A stretch of DNA of 64,000 nucleotides from Globodera rostochiensis (lineage: Eukaryota; Nematoda; Chromadorea; Rhabditida; Heteroderidae). A program made the position numbers and the translations under genes. Positions within the stretch are counted from its first letter, which is position 1. The number at the start of each line of letters is the position of its first letter. The stretch spans positions 1,388,666-1,452,665 of the forward strand of contig JAEVLN010000017.1 in NCBI GenBank assembly GCA_018350325.1, written 5' to 3'. The notes beneath the pieces are model-generated. The model was not told the origin of the DNA, ran no database searches, and worked only from the letters and a program-made list of their open reading frames with translations. Below, in pieces: positions 11,360 through 22,859 of the stretch.

Positions 11360-11621
11360 TTAAATAATTTTATTTATTTATTTAATCGACTCATCTCGTC
11401 TTTACCCTAAACTTTCAAACCAGAAGTTTTCAAAAAATTGTATTTTTGAAAAGTTTGAAATAGGCGCAATTTTAGAAAATTTGCCCAATTTTCTTAGCAA
11501 AAGCGTTGTAAATATAGACTACCCCCCCCACCCCAAAATTGCCTAAAAAATGTGCTAAAACTCACCAAATCCAGTCAATTTATGCTTAAAACCTTAAATT
11601 TGTCAATCATTTTCAATTTCC

Positions 11622-11761
11622 GGTGTACGGACATTTCGCCCATCGGACATTTCACAACCAGCAGTAGTGAAAAAACGGACGTTGCGCCCATAGATATGGG
11701 CGAAAACGTGCGTTGTTTCACTAGTGTGCGAAATGTCCGATGGACGAAATGTCCGATAGGC
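11622..11761. mobile_element. Foldback element, family B (ACATTTCGCCCAT units)
   Basis: Starts GGTGTACGGACATTTCG, ends CGAAATGTCCGATAGGC, and is flanked by an exact 9-bp duplication TCAATTTCC (11613-11621 and 11762-11770). The arms are made of repeated GGACATTTCGCCCATC units in opposite orientation. It is the smallest complete member of the family seen at 29098-31600. Confidence 0.8.
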
Positions 11762-11779
11762 TCAATTTCCTTCTCATAA

Positions 11780-13379
11780 TTGTAAATTAATATTTTTCAC
11801 GTTTTTGAAAAATTTGTAAAAATAGATAAACGGGTTTTCGGGAAATGTCGAATCTTTAGGGGTGCATTTGGTCCAAGAAAAAAAGGTCTTTTAGCTTTAT
11901 AGCGATTTGGAATTGTAGTGAATAGTTAAATTGGTTCAACTGATTTTGGCTCAAGGTTTGTGACCCAATAATTCCTAGAAATTTCTATTGTTGATGACCT
12001 AATTGCTGAATTGTTCCCAACTTATAGAAACCTTTTCCGCTGAATTTTTGCCGTTTCTTGATCCGGACTATGATCAGAAGAATTGGGCGCCAGCAGCTCT
12101 GAACTCATTTACGATGATGATAATGATTGGTTTTATTTTTGGCATTCAAAAAAGTTATTTAAACCCCTTTACAACTTTTCAGGAATGACCAATTTTTGTG
12201 CCATAATCTTCATTGGACATCAATCGCTTGATCGGTTTATGAAACTGTGATTAAACTATTGATAATTTGTGGAAGAAATATGTATTCAAAGTTCTTAATA
12301 ATTCAAGTCATTGTAATTTGCAAACAAAGTTAAGCGTTTTGAACATCCTCAAAAAAGTAACGATTTTAGTTTGTTAAAAGTCAAAAACTTTTTGTTTGTT
12401 TGAGAATGTTATCGCCGTCCGCAACTACCGATCCGCAATTGTCGTAACGCCATTTAAATTCAGCTCCCTCAAACGTAAAATTGGGGAAAATTCCGCAGTT
12501 TTTGGACCAATTTTCTTATAAAACATATTTAGTCAAAACTTCAACATTTTCTCAACAGCGCCTATTTGTCTTGGAAGGAAAACTTTGAAATCATTTTAAA
12601 AATCTTTTTTCCATATTTGCGAGCGCGTTTTTGTTCAAAAAATGGTTCTAGCACACTACCGCCAAAAAGTCATTTTTGTTAATTTGCTTATGAAAGTGCC
12701 ACTGAAATACTGATTGAGTGTAATTACACAATTGAAAAAACCGAGTAAATAATGACTGCAAAATCTCAAAACATTATTTGATTCATCAGTAGAAAGACGT
12801 CTGTGTGCGCCATGCATGGTCAATAATAGTTCGGTGCTCATGCTTTAAAGTAGGTAAATTATTTTATTTTATTTCATGATTTATATGTATGTACATTATT
12901 ATTAGGGCCAGACCCGGATTTTTAGGCAAAATCTCGAAGTAGGCGCCTAAAATAGGCACCCATAAGCAATAAAAATTTGGTTTTTAAAGTAAAATTCAAC
13001 AAATTATTCAAATCTAAGAATAAATCAATTTGGCGATTCGCAGTTGCACATCAAATATTAAAATGCAATTTTATAAAAGTGATTTTTGGTCCAGAAAAAA
13101 GTCGATTTCAGTAAAGCATTTTTGCCTGAGAAAAAAAGGTTTGGGGGTGTTTTTTGGAAACGAAAAAATCAACACTCTGGAGTACATTTTCTAAGAACAA
13201 TTTTTAAAGCATTTTCCGATTTATATTAGCAGTTTTCTTAAAAGTGGCAAAATAGGCACAAAAAGGCGCCCAAAAATCGTAAGTACACGAATTTAACTTA
13301 TGTCTTACCGGAAAACATCGTTCCATAATTGTGCGTTTCCATTTGCACTCTGATAGAAATGATTTTAGTTTTGAAATAA
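11780..13379. other. No confident gene; repeat remnants
   Basis: A frame at 12033-12185 preceded by CTTATAG encodes ETFSAEFLPFLDPD and a hydrophobic MMIMIGFIFGI stretch; it could be an isolated exon but has no partner. 12905-13285 is related to the AGGCACAAAA repeat of 5340-5815. The rest is AT-rich with no signal. Confidence 0.3.
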
Positions 13380-14190
13380 TTATTGAATTTTAAAAATTAA
13401 ATTATAAGAGGCAATATTATAGTGTAAACCGTAAGTGGTGATCGTTGACGAGGATGCCGAAATAAGAGTTGCAGAAGGGACCGGGGCGAGAGCGGCAGAA
13501 GGGACCGGGGCGAGAGCGGCAGAAGGGACCGGGGCGAGAGCGGCAGAAGGGACCGGGGCGAGAGCGGCAGAAGGGACCGGGGCGAGAGCGGCAGAAGGGA
13601 CCGGGGCGAGAGCGGCAGAAGGGACCGGGGCGAGAGCGGCAGAAGGGACCGGGGCGAGAGCGGCAGAAGGGACCGGGGCGAGAGCGGCAGAAGGGACCGG
13701 GGCGAGAGCGGCAGAAGGGACCGGGGCGAGAGCGGCAGAAGGGACCGGGGCGAGAGCGGCAGAAGGGACCGGGGCGAGAGCGGCACTTGTCGGATTGGCT
13801 TTTGGTAGAGCATTTTGTCGGTTATGGCAAAGACGAAACTGAGGAAACTGATGGCAGAAGATGATAATGGCAAGCAAAAGAATGCAGATGGTTATCAACA
13901 GGATGGCATAAATGATGATGGGTGAAAAGGATGGCGGTGGTGCCGGTGCCGGTGGTGCCAGTGCCGGTGGTGCCAGTGCCGGTGGTGCCAGTGCCGGTGG
14001 TGCCAGTGGCGCCGGAGATGAAACTCCAGAAAAACTGTTGAATTAATAAAAAATTTTAAAACCTTTAAATAGTGAAATATTTTTTCTTCGTTTTACATTT
14101 ACCGGTTTGTGACATTTATTGCAGTCGTTTCAGGATTTTCAAATTTGGCGGCATTGAAGCCATCGACAATTACTAATATCAATATGCAAA
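13380..14190 (-). CDS. Single-pass membrane protein with a 24-bp coding tandem repeat
   Basis: Two exons join in phase: one ends at 14103 (AACCG|GTAAATG) and the next runs 14034-13380 after ATTCAACAG. Together they read: a hydrophobic ILILVIVDGFNAAKFE start (signal peptide or anchor; the initiating ATG is not resolved), NVTNRFSGVSS, a Pro/Ala linker of ALAPP repeats, a strong TM helix (PIIIYAILLITICILLL to FC), a basic FRLCHNRQNALPK stop-transfer, then 13 copies of the octapeptide SAALAPVP and a short 32-residue tail. The array is at 13471-13784. The TM helix in frame with both flanking repeats and the phase-matched intron support this strand; the plus-strand AAEGTGAR frame is the antisense reading. 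Family unknown. Variable Ala/Pro repeats occur in nematode surface and effector proteins, but that is only an analogy. Confidence 0.6.
13471..13784. repeat. Perfect 24-bp tandem array, 13 copies
   Basis: The unit GCAGAAGGGACCGGGGCGAGAGCG is repeated 13 times without a visible substitution. Its length is a multiple of 3, so several frames on both strands remain open. It is GC-rich inside an AT-rich region. The Ala/Pro linker region at 13931-14014 is a second, separate short array. Confidence 0.92.
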
Positions 14191-14199
14191 AATAATCAT

Positions 14200-16359
14200 T
14201 TGCATAATTTAAAAGGGGTAAATAATAATAAAAAATATTCTTAAACAGTTATTTCGTGGTTAATTAATACATACGTAACATTACGAGTTGGACAAAAGGC
14301 GAATTTTGATTGATCCATTTAATATTTTTATAAAATCCATTACGATATATATATGTCGGGATTATTCAAATAAGCCTAGTATTATTTGAGTATTCAATAC
14401 GGCAAAAAAACTTGAAAAAATGTTTAACCCCATCTTGAGAAAGAATCTCAATTTCAATATACCAACCAACAATCATCAATATGACACAACATTTTCTGCT
14501 TTCTATCCAAAATAAAATGTTTGGCAAAAAATGCATGTGAATCATCCAAATCTTTGTGTCTTTGGGCTTTTCTTTTTTGTTTAGAAAGCTTTTCAAACCG
14601 ATGAGAAGTGAAAAATGGCATATAAATATTTTGACAGCATTTTAGATAATATTTTTACTTTTTTTCTATTTTATATAATCTCCTCAAGTTTCTTGGTTAT
14701 GTCAGGGCTGCGTCGAAACCTTTCGATTTCGACAATTTCGAGGTTTTTCTTTCGTTTCGATTTGGAAAAACGAAATTTTTGTCAAAAGAAAAATTGTATC
14801 AAAATGTTTGAGACGTCTAAGAAATTTTCGTGCGTGATTCAACTTTGGTTGTTAACGTATTGGTCTGTCTTCTGTCACCAAAAATGAGATGGAGGTTCGA
14901 ATCCTTTCCACGTCCGACAATTTTTTGAAAGTTTACACTAAATTTTTGACAACAATTTGCCATGGGAAAGGAGCCCGGCAATGCCAATAGCGCGGCCGGT
15001 AAAAGTTTAGAAATTTTAACTATTTCTTTAACAAATAGCTTGGAATTTCACAAAAATTTATATTTTGTTTCAAAGAAAAATTGAATTTTGGTCTCCCTTT
15101 TTATTTTAACTCTGAAAAAACAAATGTCCAATATGGTTAATTTTTGTTATCTGTTCTTTTGTTGAATATACATATTTGTCGGTAGAAAAAGCGATATGAT
15201 TCGGCTTCCTGTACCTTAGAAGTGAAAATTAAAAACATTAAATAAAATATTTTAAAACTTTATTTTAGGTCTAAAAAGCTCTTAAAATGGACTAGAATTA
15301 AATGAAAAAAATACACACACTTTTTATCGAATTTTACCAGTGAAATATTGACAATTTTTTGTAAATGTTCGCTTTTTATTCCATATTAAAAATTTAAAAA
15401 ATTGTAAGTGCAACGAAAAACATAATAATTACTTTTTAATAAAAGAAACAAAAAGTCCTTTCATCTCAGTCATTTGAAGTACAGTATTTTGATTAGGTTC
15501 ACAATACAAGTTTTGGTGAAAACTTACGCTTTCTGGTAATTTTTAAATGTTTAGATTAAATTAATATCGAAACAAATTTTACTGTTTGTTAAATTTTTGT
15601 AGAGCATTTGGCATAATTTTTTTTTGTCATTTTCGATATGCATACCTATTTTGCATTTATGGCTAAAATTCATTAAAATGCAATAAAACTCGATTTGCTA
15701 TTTTGGCACATTTGTTTAAAATGCTTATTAGGCCATTTTTGATGCATACCGAACCGGTCGGTCTCTGCTAATCATCACATTTAGTGTAACTATAAGGTTT
15801 AAAATTTTATCCAAACATTTTTATACCAATATAAATTCCAGCTAATCTTTCGAAGATTTGTCACCCGTTTCACGCAAAACTTTGATTATTCACAAAGTTT
15901 TCTTATTTTCAATTTCATCCAAATTCCGTTAAATTCCCAAACAAAGGGATGATAAAACATTCTTTTGAATGTTCAAATATTTTTCGCAAGTGTGGGCGGG
16001 GCGGGGAGCGGGAAGCTTGTTTTAAAGTATAGAAAGGATAGGGTGTAACGGGAAAGTACGTAAAAACTGTAAATTATTTTAAAAAAAGGAAAATCTATGC
16101 ATTTTGTTTTGCGTGAAATGTGACTAAATTCATTTTTCCCTCTTATTAGACACGATCGCCGGCCGCGGCAGTCTCCCCATTAGCGTCGAAAACAAAAATA
16201 TTGCAAATAAAATATAAGAAAAAATCGGGCAAGCTTTAATAAGTTTTAGGCTTTTGTTTAAAATGAAATCGTTTCAGAATTTTTCTGGCAAGAACACAAA
16301 TTTAAACAACATATGAAATTGAAAAATTCACAATTCTTAAAAGAACATTGGATTTAGAA
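14200..16359. other. Non-coding AT-rich stretch
   Basis: No credible coding exon. 14703 begins TCAGGGCTGCGTCGAAAC, like a hAT-type terminus, but no matching end was found. At 14868-14920, GGAGGTTCGAATCC resembles a tRNA B box without a pairing acceptor stem. 15600-15770 has GCATTTTGG-type words related to other dispersed repeats. Confidence 0.4.
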
Positions 16360-18084
16360 TTAAATGCGGGCTTTTAACCAATTCCAAAAATGTGCCAAAT
16401 CACTACGAACGGAAGAGCGCAAATCTCCGCTGAGCAAAAGCATCAGAATGGGCTGCTGTACGTGGAAAATTGTGCCGAGAAGTTGCCAAAAAATTGCCAA
16501 CACCTAAATTTTATATTAAAATTAAACATTGAATTTATTAAATTAAAACAAAAATTATTCTATTTAAAGGCCACTTTTTTTTTTAAATGCTGTCAGGTCC
16601 TGATTTGCCCCAATAAAAACTGTTCCGATCAGTTCAATCATTTGGGATTTGATTGGACAGATCACTGAGCTGCTTTATAACCGCTTATTATTGACTGTTT
16701 AAAGAAGAAGCCTCTCTCGTGACCTGAACGGCGTTCTCATCGAGTTGAAAAAAACGCGAGGATTGGTAAAGCGCGTGGGACATATAATACGGCACTTGGC
16801 TGAGCAAACACATGGAGAACAAGCGCGTCCGTTCTTGCATCAAATTGACAAATATTGTACGCTCCGCTTGGTTTGTTTGGCTTCCGACCGGGAGGACAAT
16901 GGCGATTTGCACTGAAAAAAAAAAACTGGCGAAATTTGGAAAAATCTATTAAAATAGATAAAGCTGATTACGGCTATCGGCTTAGACGCTTTTAACTATA
17001 ATTTGAGATATTGATTATAATTATTTATTTTTATTTTAGTGTGAAAAAAGTGCCTGGATTTGATGCGGGTTTAAGCCTAAAATCAATGAGCATTTTGGTC
17101 ACTGTTATGCCGTAGAGGAGGAAAAGGTATGCAGATGGAGACCACATAGGCAATTTGAACTGCGTCATAAAGAACATCATCCGGCAACAGCGAAGTGATG
17201 TTCTGTAAGTAATAAAATAACAATAAATAATTGCAAATGTCAAAAGCATTTGCTATTCAATTTTAATTATTTCCTATTTTTACAAAACAATTATCAATTT
17301 CATACTTTCGGGATGGATGTCATTGGCTCAAAGTAGCCCAATTGAATCAGACAATGGAATGGTCTTCGTTCCGCGAACCAATTTGTGTAAATTGTATATG
17401 CAATTGAAAGGCAGTAGGTGCACGCCACACAAACTTTCATATTTCTTGAAAGTTTTTATTTTATTTGGAATGTAAAATTTAAAAATCAAAAAGGACAAAA
17501 AAATTTGGTTTCTGAGTGAGTAACTTTTTAAAATTATTCCATCAAAAATAAATTGTTATTATACCATACAACAACCAACTTTTGGCTGCAAATCACATTG
17601 TAAAGGCGTGGGAATAAGAAAGCTATGCAGCGGTTGAATGCCAATTCAATGTACAAAGTGTCGATGCAAAAGTTGACAAAACGGAATAAATACGAATGCA
17701 AAGAATATGTGTCCTTCAAACGCGCTCCAATAAGAAATTCCAATGAAAGCCAAACGTATTCGAACAACCAAACCAAATCAAAAATATTCTAAAAAAGTTT
17801 TGAAATATATTTAATAAGCAAAGTGTGCAAAATCGGAAGCTTACAATGTGAAGCAGTAGCATAAAAGCGGAACGTTGCTCGGAGAGTCGCCAATTGGCCG
17901 GCAACACAACGGCCTGAGACACAATGCCAAGGCCGTAGATGATGAACATAGCGATGGCCGACGTGGTCAATGCCACATTACGGCGAGTTCCGTCGTCACA
18001 GAGCTGCACAAAGTGTTGGTAGGTGGAGACCACAGTTTCGAAGGGATTTGAGGGCGTCTGCGGGACGCTAATACGGGAGGCCAT
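16360..18084 (-). CDS. Nematode-type serpentine (7TM) receptor, six exons, 339 aa
   Basis: Exons, high to low: 18084-17845, 17788-17580, 17444-17306, 17202-17103, 16911-16724, 16503-16360. All junctions are GT-AG and every reading phase matches, giving 340 codons including stop. Predicted membrane segments: TM1 ALTTSAIAMFIIYGLGIVS, TM2 in FMLLLHI/NIFDLVWLF, TM3 FVNFCIDTLYIELAF, TM4 VCVACTYCLSIAYTIY, TM5 AVQIAYVVSICIPF, TM6 LFSMCLLSQVPYYMS, TM7 VLAIFWQLLGTIF. The motif after TM3, ELAFNRCIAFLFPRLY, occupies the place of the DRY/ERxxA motif of nematode chemoreceptor-like GPCRs. Length and seven helices fit that superfamily; the exact family (sr class) cannot be assigned by eye. Ligand unknown. 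Confidence 0.75.
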
Positions 18085-18467
18085 GTTTTCTGAATTGAGT
18101 CCGACAATGAATTTGATGAAAGTGATAGAAGGCGGTCGCCTTTTAATAAAATTCTATGGAATTCCTGACACTTTTTTTGTTTCCTTTTCAACAAATTGTA
18201 TCTTTTAATTATCGTTGGCAATAAAATGGGCGGGCACGCAACATTTGTGGCAACCTGTCGGACATTTCAATAGAATTAATTGGACTCAAAACTACAAAGA
18301 ACGGATTTTTTTTTAATTAAGCCGAATCTTCGTCTGTTATCCAATCAATGTACTTACATCATCTTCAGTGTCGTTTAACTACCTAACTGCTGATGTTCAT
18401 TTACGTCAAAGTTTATTTCGAGCATACAAAGTTTATAAATTTAAGAAAATGCATCCTGACATTTTAT

Positions 18468-18600
18468 ACTCAATGCTTTGATTCTTTTTTCGTTTAAATT
18501 TAGGCCTCCTAAATGAATGGGTCGGGGAGAAAATAAAAGGGAGAAAATTGCAAAAGTTTCAATTTATATGTAAAAATATAGCTTAGAAGAACAATAATGA
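18468..18600. repeat. Direct repeat with 25188-25320
   Basis: CTCAATGCTTTGATT followed by TTTAGGCCTCCTAAATGAATG and GGGGAGAAAATAAAAGGGAG is repeated nearly base for base in the same orientation at 25188-25320. Both copies are followed some 100-250 bp later by AATCTGGCACTTTTTAGT, so a longer segment was probably duplicated. Confidence 0.7.
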
Positions 18601-18795
18601 TCAAAATTGGTCTGATTGATCATAATAAGTGATTCTTATCAGATTTGGTCAATGATTAATTTTATACATAAAAACAATCTTTCTATGATTATTTTAACAA
18701 AACGCGACCGATCAGACCCGTAAATCTGGCACTTTTTAGTGACTATTTTGGCCTTTTTAAGGGATTATTTGACATGACTGCTTTTGAGTTTTTAG

Positions 18796-19318
18796 TAGGG
18801 TTGTACGGGACCGGTACCGGGACGGGATTTCCCGTTTTTTCAGGTCCCGCTCGGGACGGGCTTTTTAAAAACTGGAAGTCCCGGTCCCGGTTTTTGGTCC
18901 CGCCGGGATCGGGACCAACCGGGACTAAATGTACACCCCTAATGATGGAATCATCGAGCGATAATCTGGGATTGCCCCAGCTTCGGTGTCTTAGTGTTTT
19001 GTCTTCCGACAAGTCAAGTGTTGTGTGTCGTATTCGGATCCGCTTGAGTTCAAGCACTTATTTCGTTTTTCCTATACTCACATAATCTTCCCCCAATAAT
19101 AAAAATGTTTAATAGTTTTTTAATTTAATTAAAATGCGAACAAACCAATTTTTGAAATAAATTCATCACATCTTCCTGAATTTTTGCTTCAATTTTCTTA
19201 ACAAATATTAAAATGTTCAAAAAATTTCCCCGATTTTTCTCGGCGCGGCCCCCCACCCCCAAAGTAGAGTATTTTCTGGTCCCGGTAAGTCTCGGTGTCC
19301 CGGTCCCGTACAACTCTA
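18796..19318. mobile_element. hAT-type MITE, 523 bp
   Basis: Ends TAGGGTTGTACGGGACC and GGTCCCGTACAACTCTA are flanked by an exact 8-bp duplication GTTTTTAG (18788-18795 and 19319-19326). The interior is GGGACCGG-type words near both ends and a short unique core. No transposase is present. Confidence 0.87.
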
Positions 19319-19369
19319 GTTTTTAGTATAAATCCTATCCCTAATAATGGCTTATAATTTTTGCAACCT

Positions 19370-21630
19370 GCCCAACTGATTAAATCGTAATATTTTGTAT
19401 AAATTCTAATATTTTGCAAAAATATAAAATCGTCACAGTTTGTAATTCTAATATTTTGCAAAAATAAAATCGTCATAGTTTGTATAAATTCTAATATTTT
19501 GTAAATATAAAATAATATTTTGTATAAATTCTAATATTTTGCAAAAATATAATAAAATCGTAATGTAGATTTATTAACTGATTTCACCTCATTGATTTAT
19601 TAACATAATTTTGCATGCGTCATTTGCCAATTTCCCATCTCATTCATTGGATGGCATAAATGTAGCCCCCGTGGCATTATTTGCAATGTGCAGCGCATAT
19701 AAACGATTTTCTGACAATAAATTTTCATTATTGTAAAATAAGAAATCGTCCATCATATTATAATTTGCCATCACAAAATTATTTACTAACGAATACTCCG
19801 GAATGTTTTCGACCCATTTAATGTTTGTTCAATTATCGCTGATAGTCATTTTAATTTTGAAAGGGATGAGTTGCCTGAAGCCGAAGCCAGGAACAGAAAG
19901 CCAAAAAGGTTTAAAATTCTTTCAACAAATTAATTAGTTATTAATTTGAAAAGATTTTTAGATTTGTCAGCATCGTTTGAGAAAATGAAAAAAAGTGCCG
20001 TTGTCGACGGAACAAATGCGTCCAATGAAGACGGTTCTGTCGCAGTCGGAACGCTCTTCTCAATGGTTGAAGAAATGCAAACAGCGGCCAAAACCTTTGT
20101 GGACTCAGCTAAAGTGTTCAATGAAGATTCTGCCTCAAATTTGCTTCAGAAATACGCCGTTGGCATTTTGTGCCGCACACGCATCGAAAATTTTTTCGAA
20201 AAAGTTGGAAAAACCAATTTCAATGACCAATTTAAGAAACAAACGGGGGAAACCAGAGAAAATTTATGCAAACAGTTGGAAAATATAGACGAGTCAGTGT
20301 TAAATGTTGAGAATATAAAGAATAAATTTGTGGGAAATTTGCATATTGATCCGCAAATGCATCAAAATCTCATAAAAGTTACTGAAAATGGAGCCTTCAG
20401 TGATGAAAACAAAAACAAAATGTCAAAACTTATTGGCCACTTCATTCAAGGACTCAACACATTTGGCCCAAAACTCAAAGGTTAAGCGATTTGATAAATG
20501 TTTTACAGCATATGGTTTCAAATTGGTTCTTAACGAATTTCAATATTTTTTTAGAAAGCAAACAGTTCATGAAGCTCCAACAGCAGCAGAAGGGCCAAAC
20601 GAAAATGTCCGGTAAAATACGACGTAAACGAGACCTCGAATTGTGCGGGGCGTCCCGTGGCTGTATGCAAAGATGGTCCAAGCCGCAGAAGTGTATTGGT
20701 GGCATTGTGTTTGGGTCCATTTCAGCCGCCTTATTAGTTATGACAATCACACTTGTGGCCCAACATCCGGAGATCGTCAATCGCCATCCGCTGCCGCCGG
20801 CTAACTTTATCGCATTGTTCTGCATTGTGGTTATATTGGTTGCATGTTTGCTCGTTTTTGTAGTCAGTGTTGGCATGGTTTTGAAGGCGTGCCGTTAACC
20901 GATTATTAATTACCTAATTCAAAAAGCGGCAATAAATAAGGCTAATTTGTAAAAGTACCTATGCCCACAAATTCACAGAGTAGAATTAATTAGTCACGTG
21001 TATAATTTAATGCCGCTTTTTCAAAATTAATCGGTTAAATTTATTGTTGTGTATAGGGATGGATAGGCGCACAAGCCGTTTTTCATACAAAATTGTGCAT
21101 ATTTTTTTACCTATCTTCGCTTCATTGTCGTACCAGCAAAATTTGAAAAGGCGCTACACTCATTACGACTATTTTTCGGTGGTCTTAAACAAATTGGGCA
21201 AGCTTAAAAGGCCGTTCGAAAGGCTCTCAATGAGTAGAATTTATGCCACCAAAAACCTTTGAAATAAATTATGCCAAAAATATTGCGATGTTGTACATAG
21301 CGCCTTCAAATATGCTGAGACGAAAAACATTTTTTGGTTTCATTGCTTTGTAGAGTATATTCTTTTATATTGGTGTAGTTCTTTTTTCTCTTTTTGTCCA
21401 ATCTCTTTGATATTTGTTTGTTTTATTTAAGTTAGCGATCAATTTTTCAAAAACCTTATTTGGCGTGCAAAAAAAAGCCTCATTTCTGTGTGAAAAGCCT
21501 CATTTTTGCAACTGATAAATTTTTGTTATCGATGATCGATTTGTTCACCTTTTATTCAAATTAAGATTTGGTAAAATTCGGGACATGAATTTGCAAAAAT
21601 ATTTGGGCCGGGGGGAGGAGGTCAACGGCG
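19370..21630. repeat. Left arm of palindrome 1
   Basis: This 2.2-kb arm is the inverted partner of about 26180-28100. Homology covers the satellite-like segment (19375-19560), the promoter, the whole gene at 19803-20898 and its downstream region to about 21620, where AAATTCGGGACATGAATTTGC pairs with GCAAATTCATGTCCCAATTTT near 26216. The left arm has extra sequence around 21265-21440 that the right arm lacks. Confidence 0.9.
19803..20898 (+). CDS. Secreted helical ectodomain plus furin-type site and two TM helices, 322 aa (copy 1)
   Basis: Three exons, 19803-19908, 19962-20480 and 20555-20898, join in phase (323 codons with stop). Order: signal peptide MFSTHLMFVQLSLIVILIL; a Cys-poor, Lys/Asn/Glu-rich, probably all-helical domain of about 170 residues (e.g. 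FSMVEEMQTAAKTFVDSA, RIENFFEKVGKTNF); a tetrabasic site KIRRKRDLEL near residue 230; a short Cys-containing segment CGASRGCMQRW; TM1 (IGGIVFGSISAALLVMT) and TM2 (NFIALFCIVVILVACLLV). Reading without the third exon would stop right after PKLKG, so a soluble and a membrane form are both conceivable. Proprotein cleavage at RRKR would release the helical domain; this is inference. No known family recognised. Confidence 0.78.
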
Positions 21631-22396
21631 CCGGTGGCTATGGTAAAGAATTGCGGTCCAACGGGAAAAGTTAAAAATAAATGCATGTTTCTATTGGTGA
21701 ACATATGCGTTTAACACGAACCCGAGCTTGGTTTTGCAAATTCCGAACCCGAATTCGAACATTTGTCGAACGATCTCCACCATTTTTAAAAATAAATAAA
21801 AAACATTTTAGAACATTGTAAAGGCGTGGTTTTATCTTCTTAACATTTTTTAATAAAATGTTAGAATTTGGGACCGGTAACGCATTTATCGACTCCGCTT
21901 GGCGAAAATTTTAAGAATGCGGCTATTTTTTGAAGTAGGAGTGGGAGGAGTCTGGCGGTTCCGATAGGCGCCGCCTGGAAATTTTTTTGATTAAACAATA
22001 TTTGTTAAGAAAATTGGTCCAAAAATTACGCCAAACCTTCACAATTCAACTAGTAAATTCGAGAAACTTTCCCGAAAATAAGGACAAAATAAAGACATTT
22101 TAAATTTCTAAGATAAGGACCCTCCAAATAAGGACAAATCTTATAAATAAGGACAGTTGGAAAACCCTGTATTATGCGCAGTTTGCACGGGAATGTGTTC
22201 ATTTTGGTCATGGATTTACGCATTTATACAACACAATACACACATGGCTTCACAAAATGATCTGTTCAGGGGGATACATTGTGATGGTATTTACTAGGGA
22301 TCTGTGAAATCAAATTCCGATCTGGAACCGGAAAGAAGTGGACGGTGGATTCTATAATCGCATCTCTTGTTGCGGCACGCATCGTCGTCTAGATGT

Positions 22397-22549
22397 TGTA
22401 CTCGATAGCGATCCTTTTGCGGCGCTGCATTCCGTCGACATGGAACCACTCGGGCATGAACCTTGCGGCATCCGCTAAGTCGGGCGCGTTGCGCCAGCGC
22501 ACTGTGACATAGTCGTGAGCGCAGCGCTCTATCTGACGCTCCGTTGATG
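22397..22549 (-). pseudogene. Unassigned coding fragment in the palindrome spacer
   Basis: A GC-rich frame on the minus strand reads ERQIERCAHDYVTVRWRNAPD, continues to FMPEWFHVDGMQRRKRIAIEYNI and then stops. Codon composition differs sharply from the AT-rich surroundings and there is no start codon or splice partner in view. It looks like the 3' end of a gene carried in by duplication or transposition. The family is not recognised. Confidence 0.4.
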
Positions 22550-22859
22550 CTTTTTGTATTTGGAAGTTTATTCTTTGTTGTGTAAATTAAGGTTATTCGT
22601 TAATCATATTAAATCCATTACGCAGTGGAGAAACATATTAAGTAAAGCTTGGTGCTGGGCTTCGGGAAGGGGCTCCCCTTGTGATCGATCACTCCTACTG
22701 CGCCGGCGAAGTTTATAAATTATTTTTGTCTGCTTTTTGCCAGGGTTTTTTTTCGCCCTTGGGGGTTTGCCTAAGCAACCCTGAGGTTTTTTATTTTTGA
22801 ATTTTTTTCTTTTATTTTTTGCAAAAAACTGAAGAAATATCAAAACATTTGATTTTCCA

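Noticed and set aside
13435..13864. Plus-strand frames AAEGTGAR and KGPGRERQ over the 24-bp array
   Set aside because: The repeat length keeps all frames open. Only the minus frame connects to a TM helix, an Ala/Pro stalk and a phase-matched upstream exon.
14615..14887. 90-aa plus-strand ORF ending in VIQLWLLTYWSVFCHQK
   Set aside because: It starts in AT-rich non-coding sequence, passes through a transposon-like terminus and a tRNA-like B box, and has no coding features.
17031..17249. Frameshift in TM5 of the 7TM receptor
   Set aside because: At first the hydrophobic frame LFLLYGITVTKML looked like a continuation in another frame, but a donor at AACA|GTGACC (17102) joins in phase to the exon at 16911 and gives an intact 339-aa protein.
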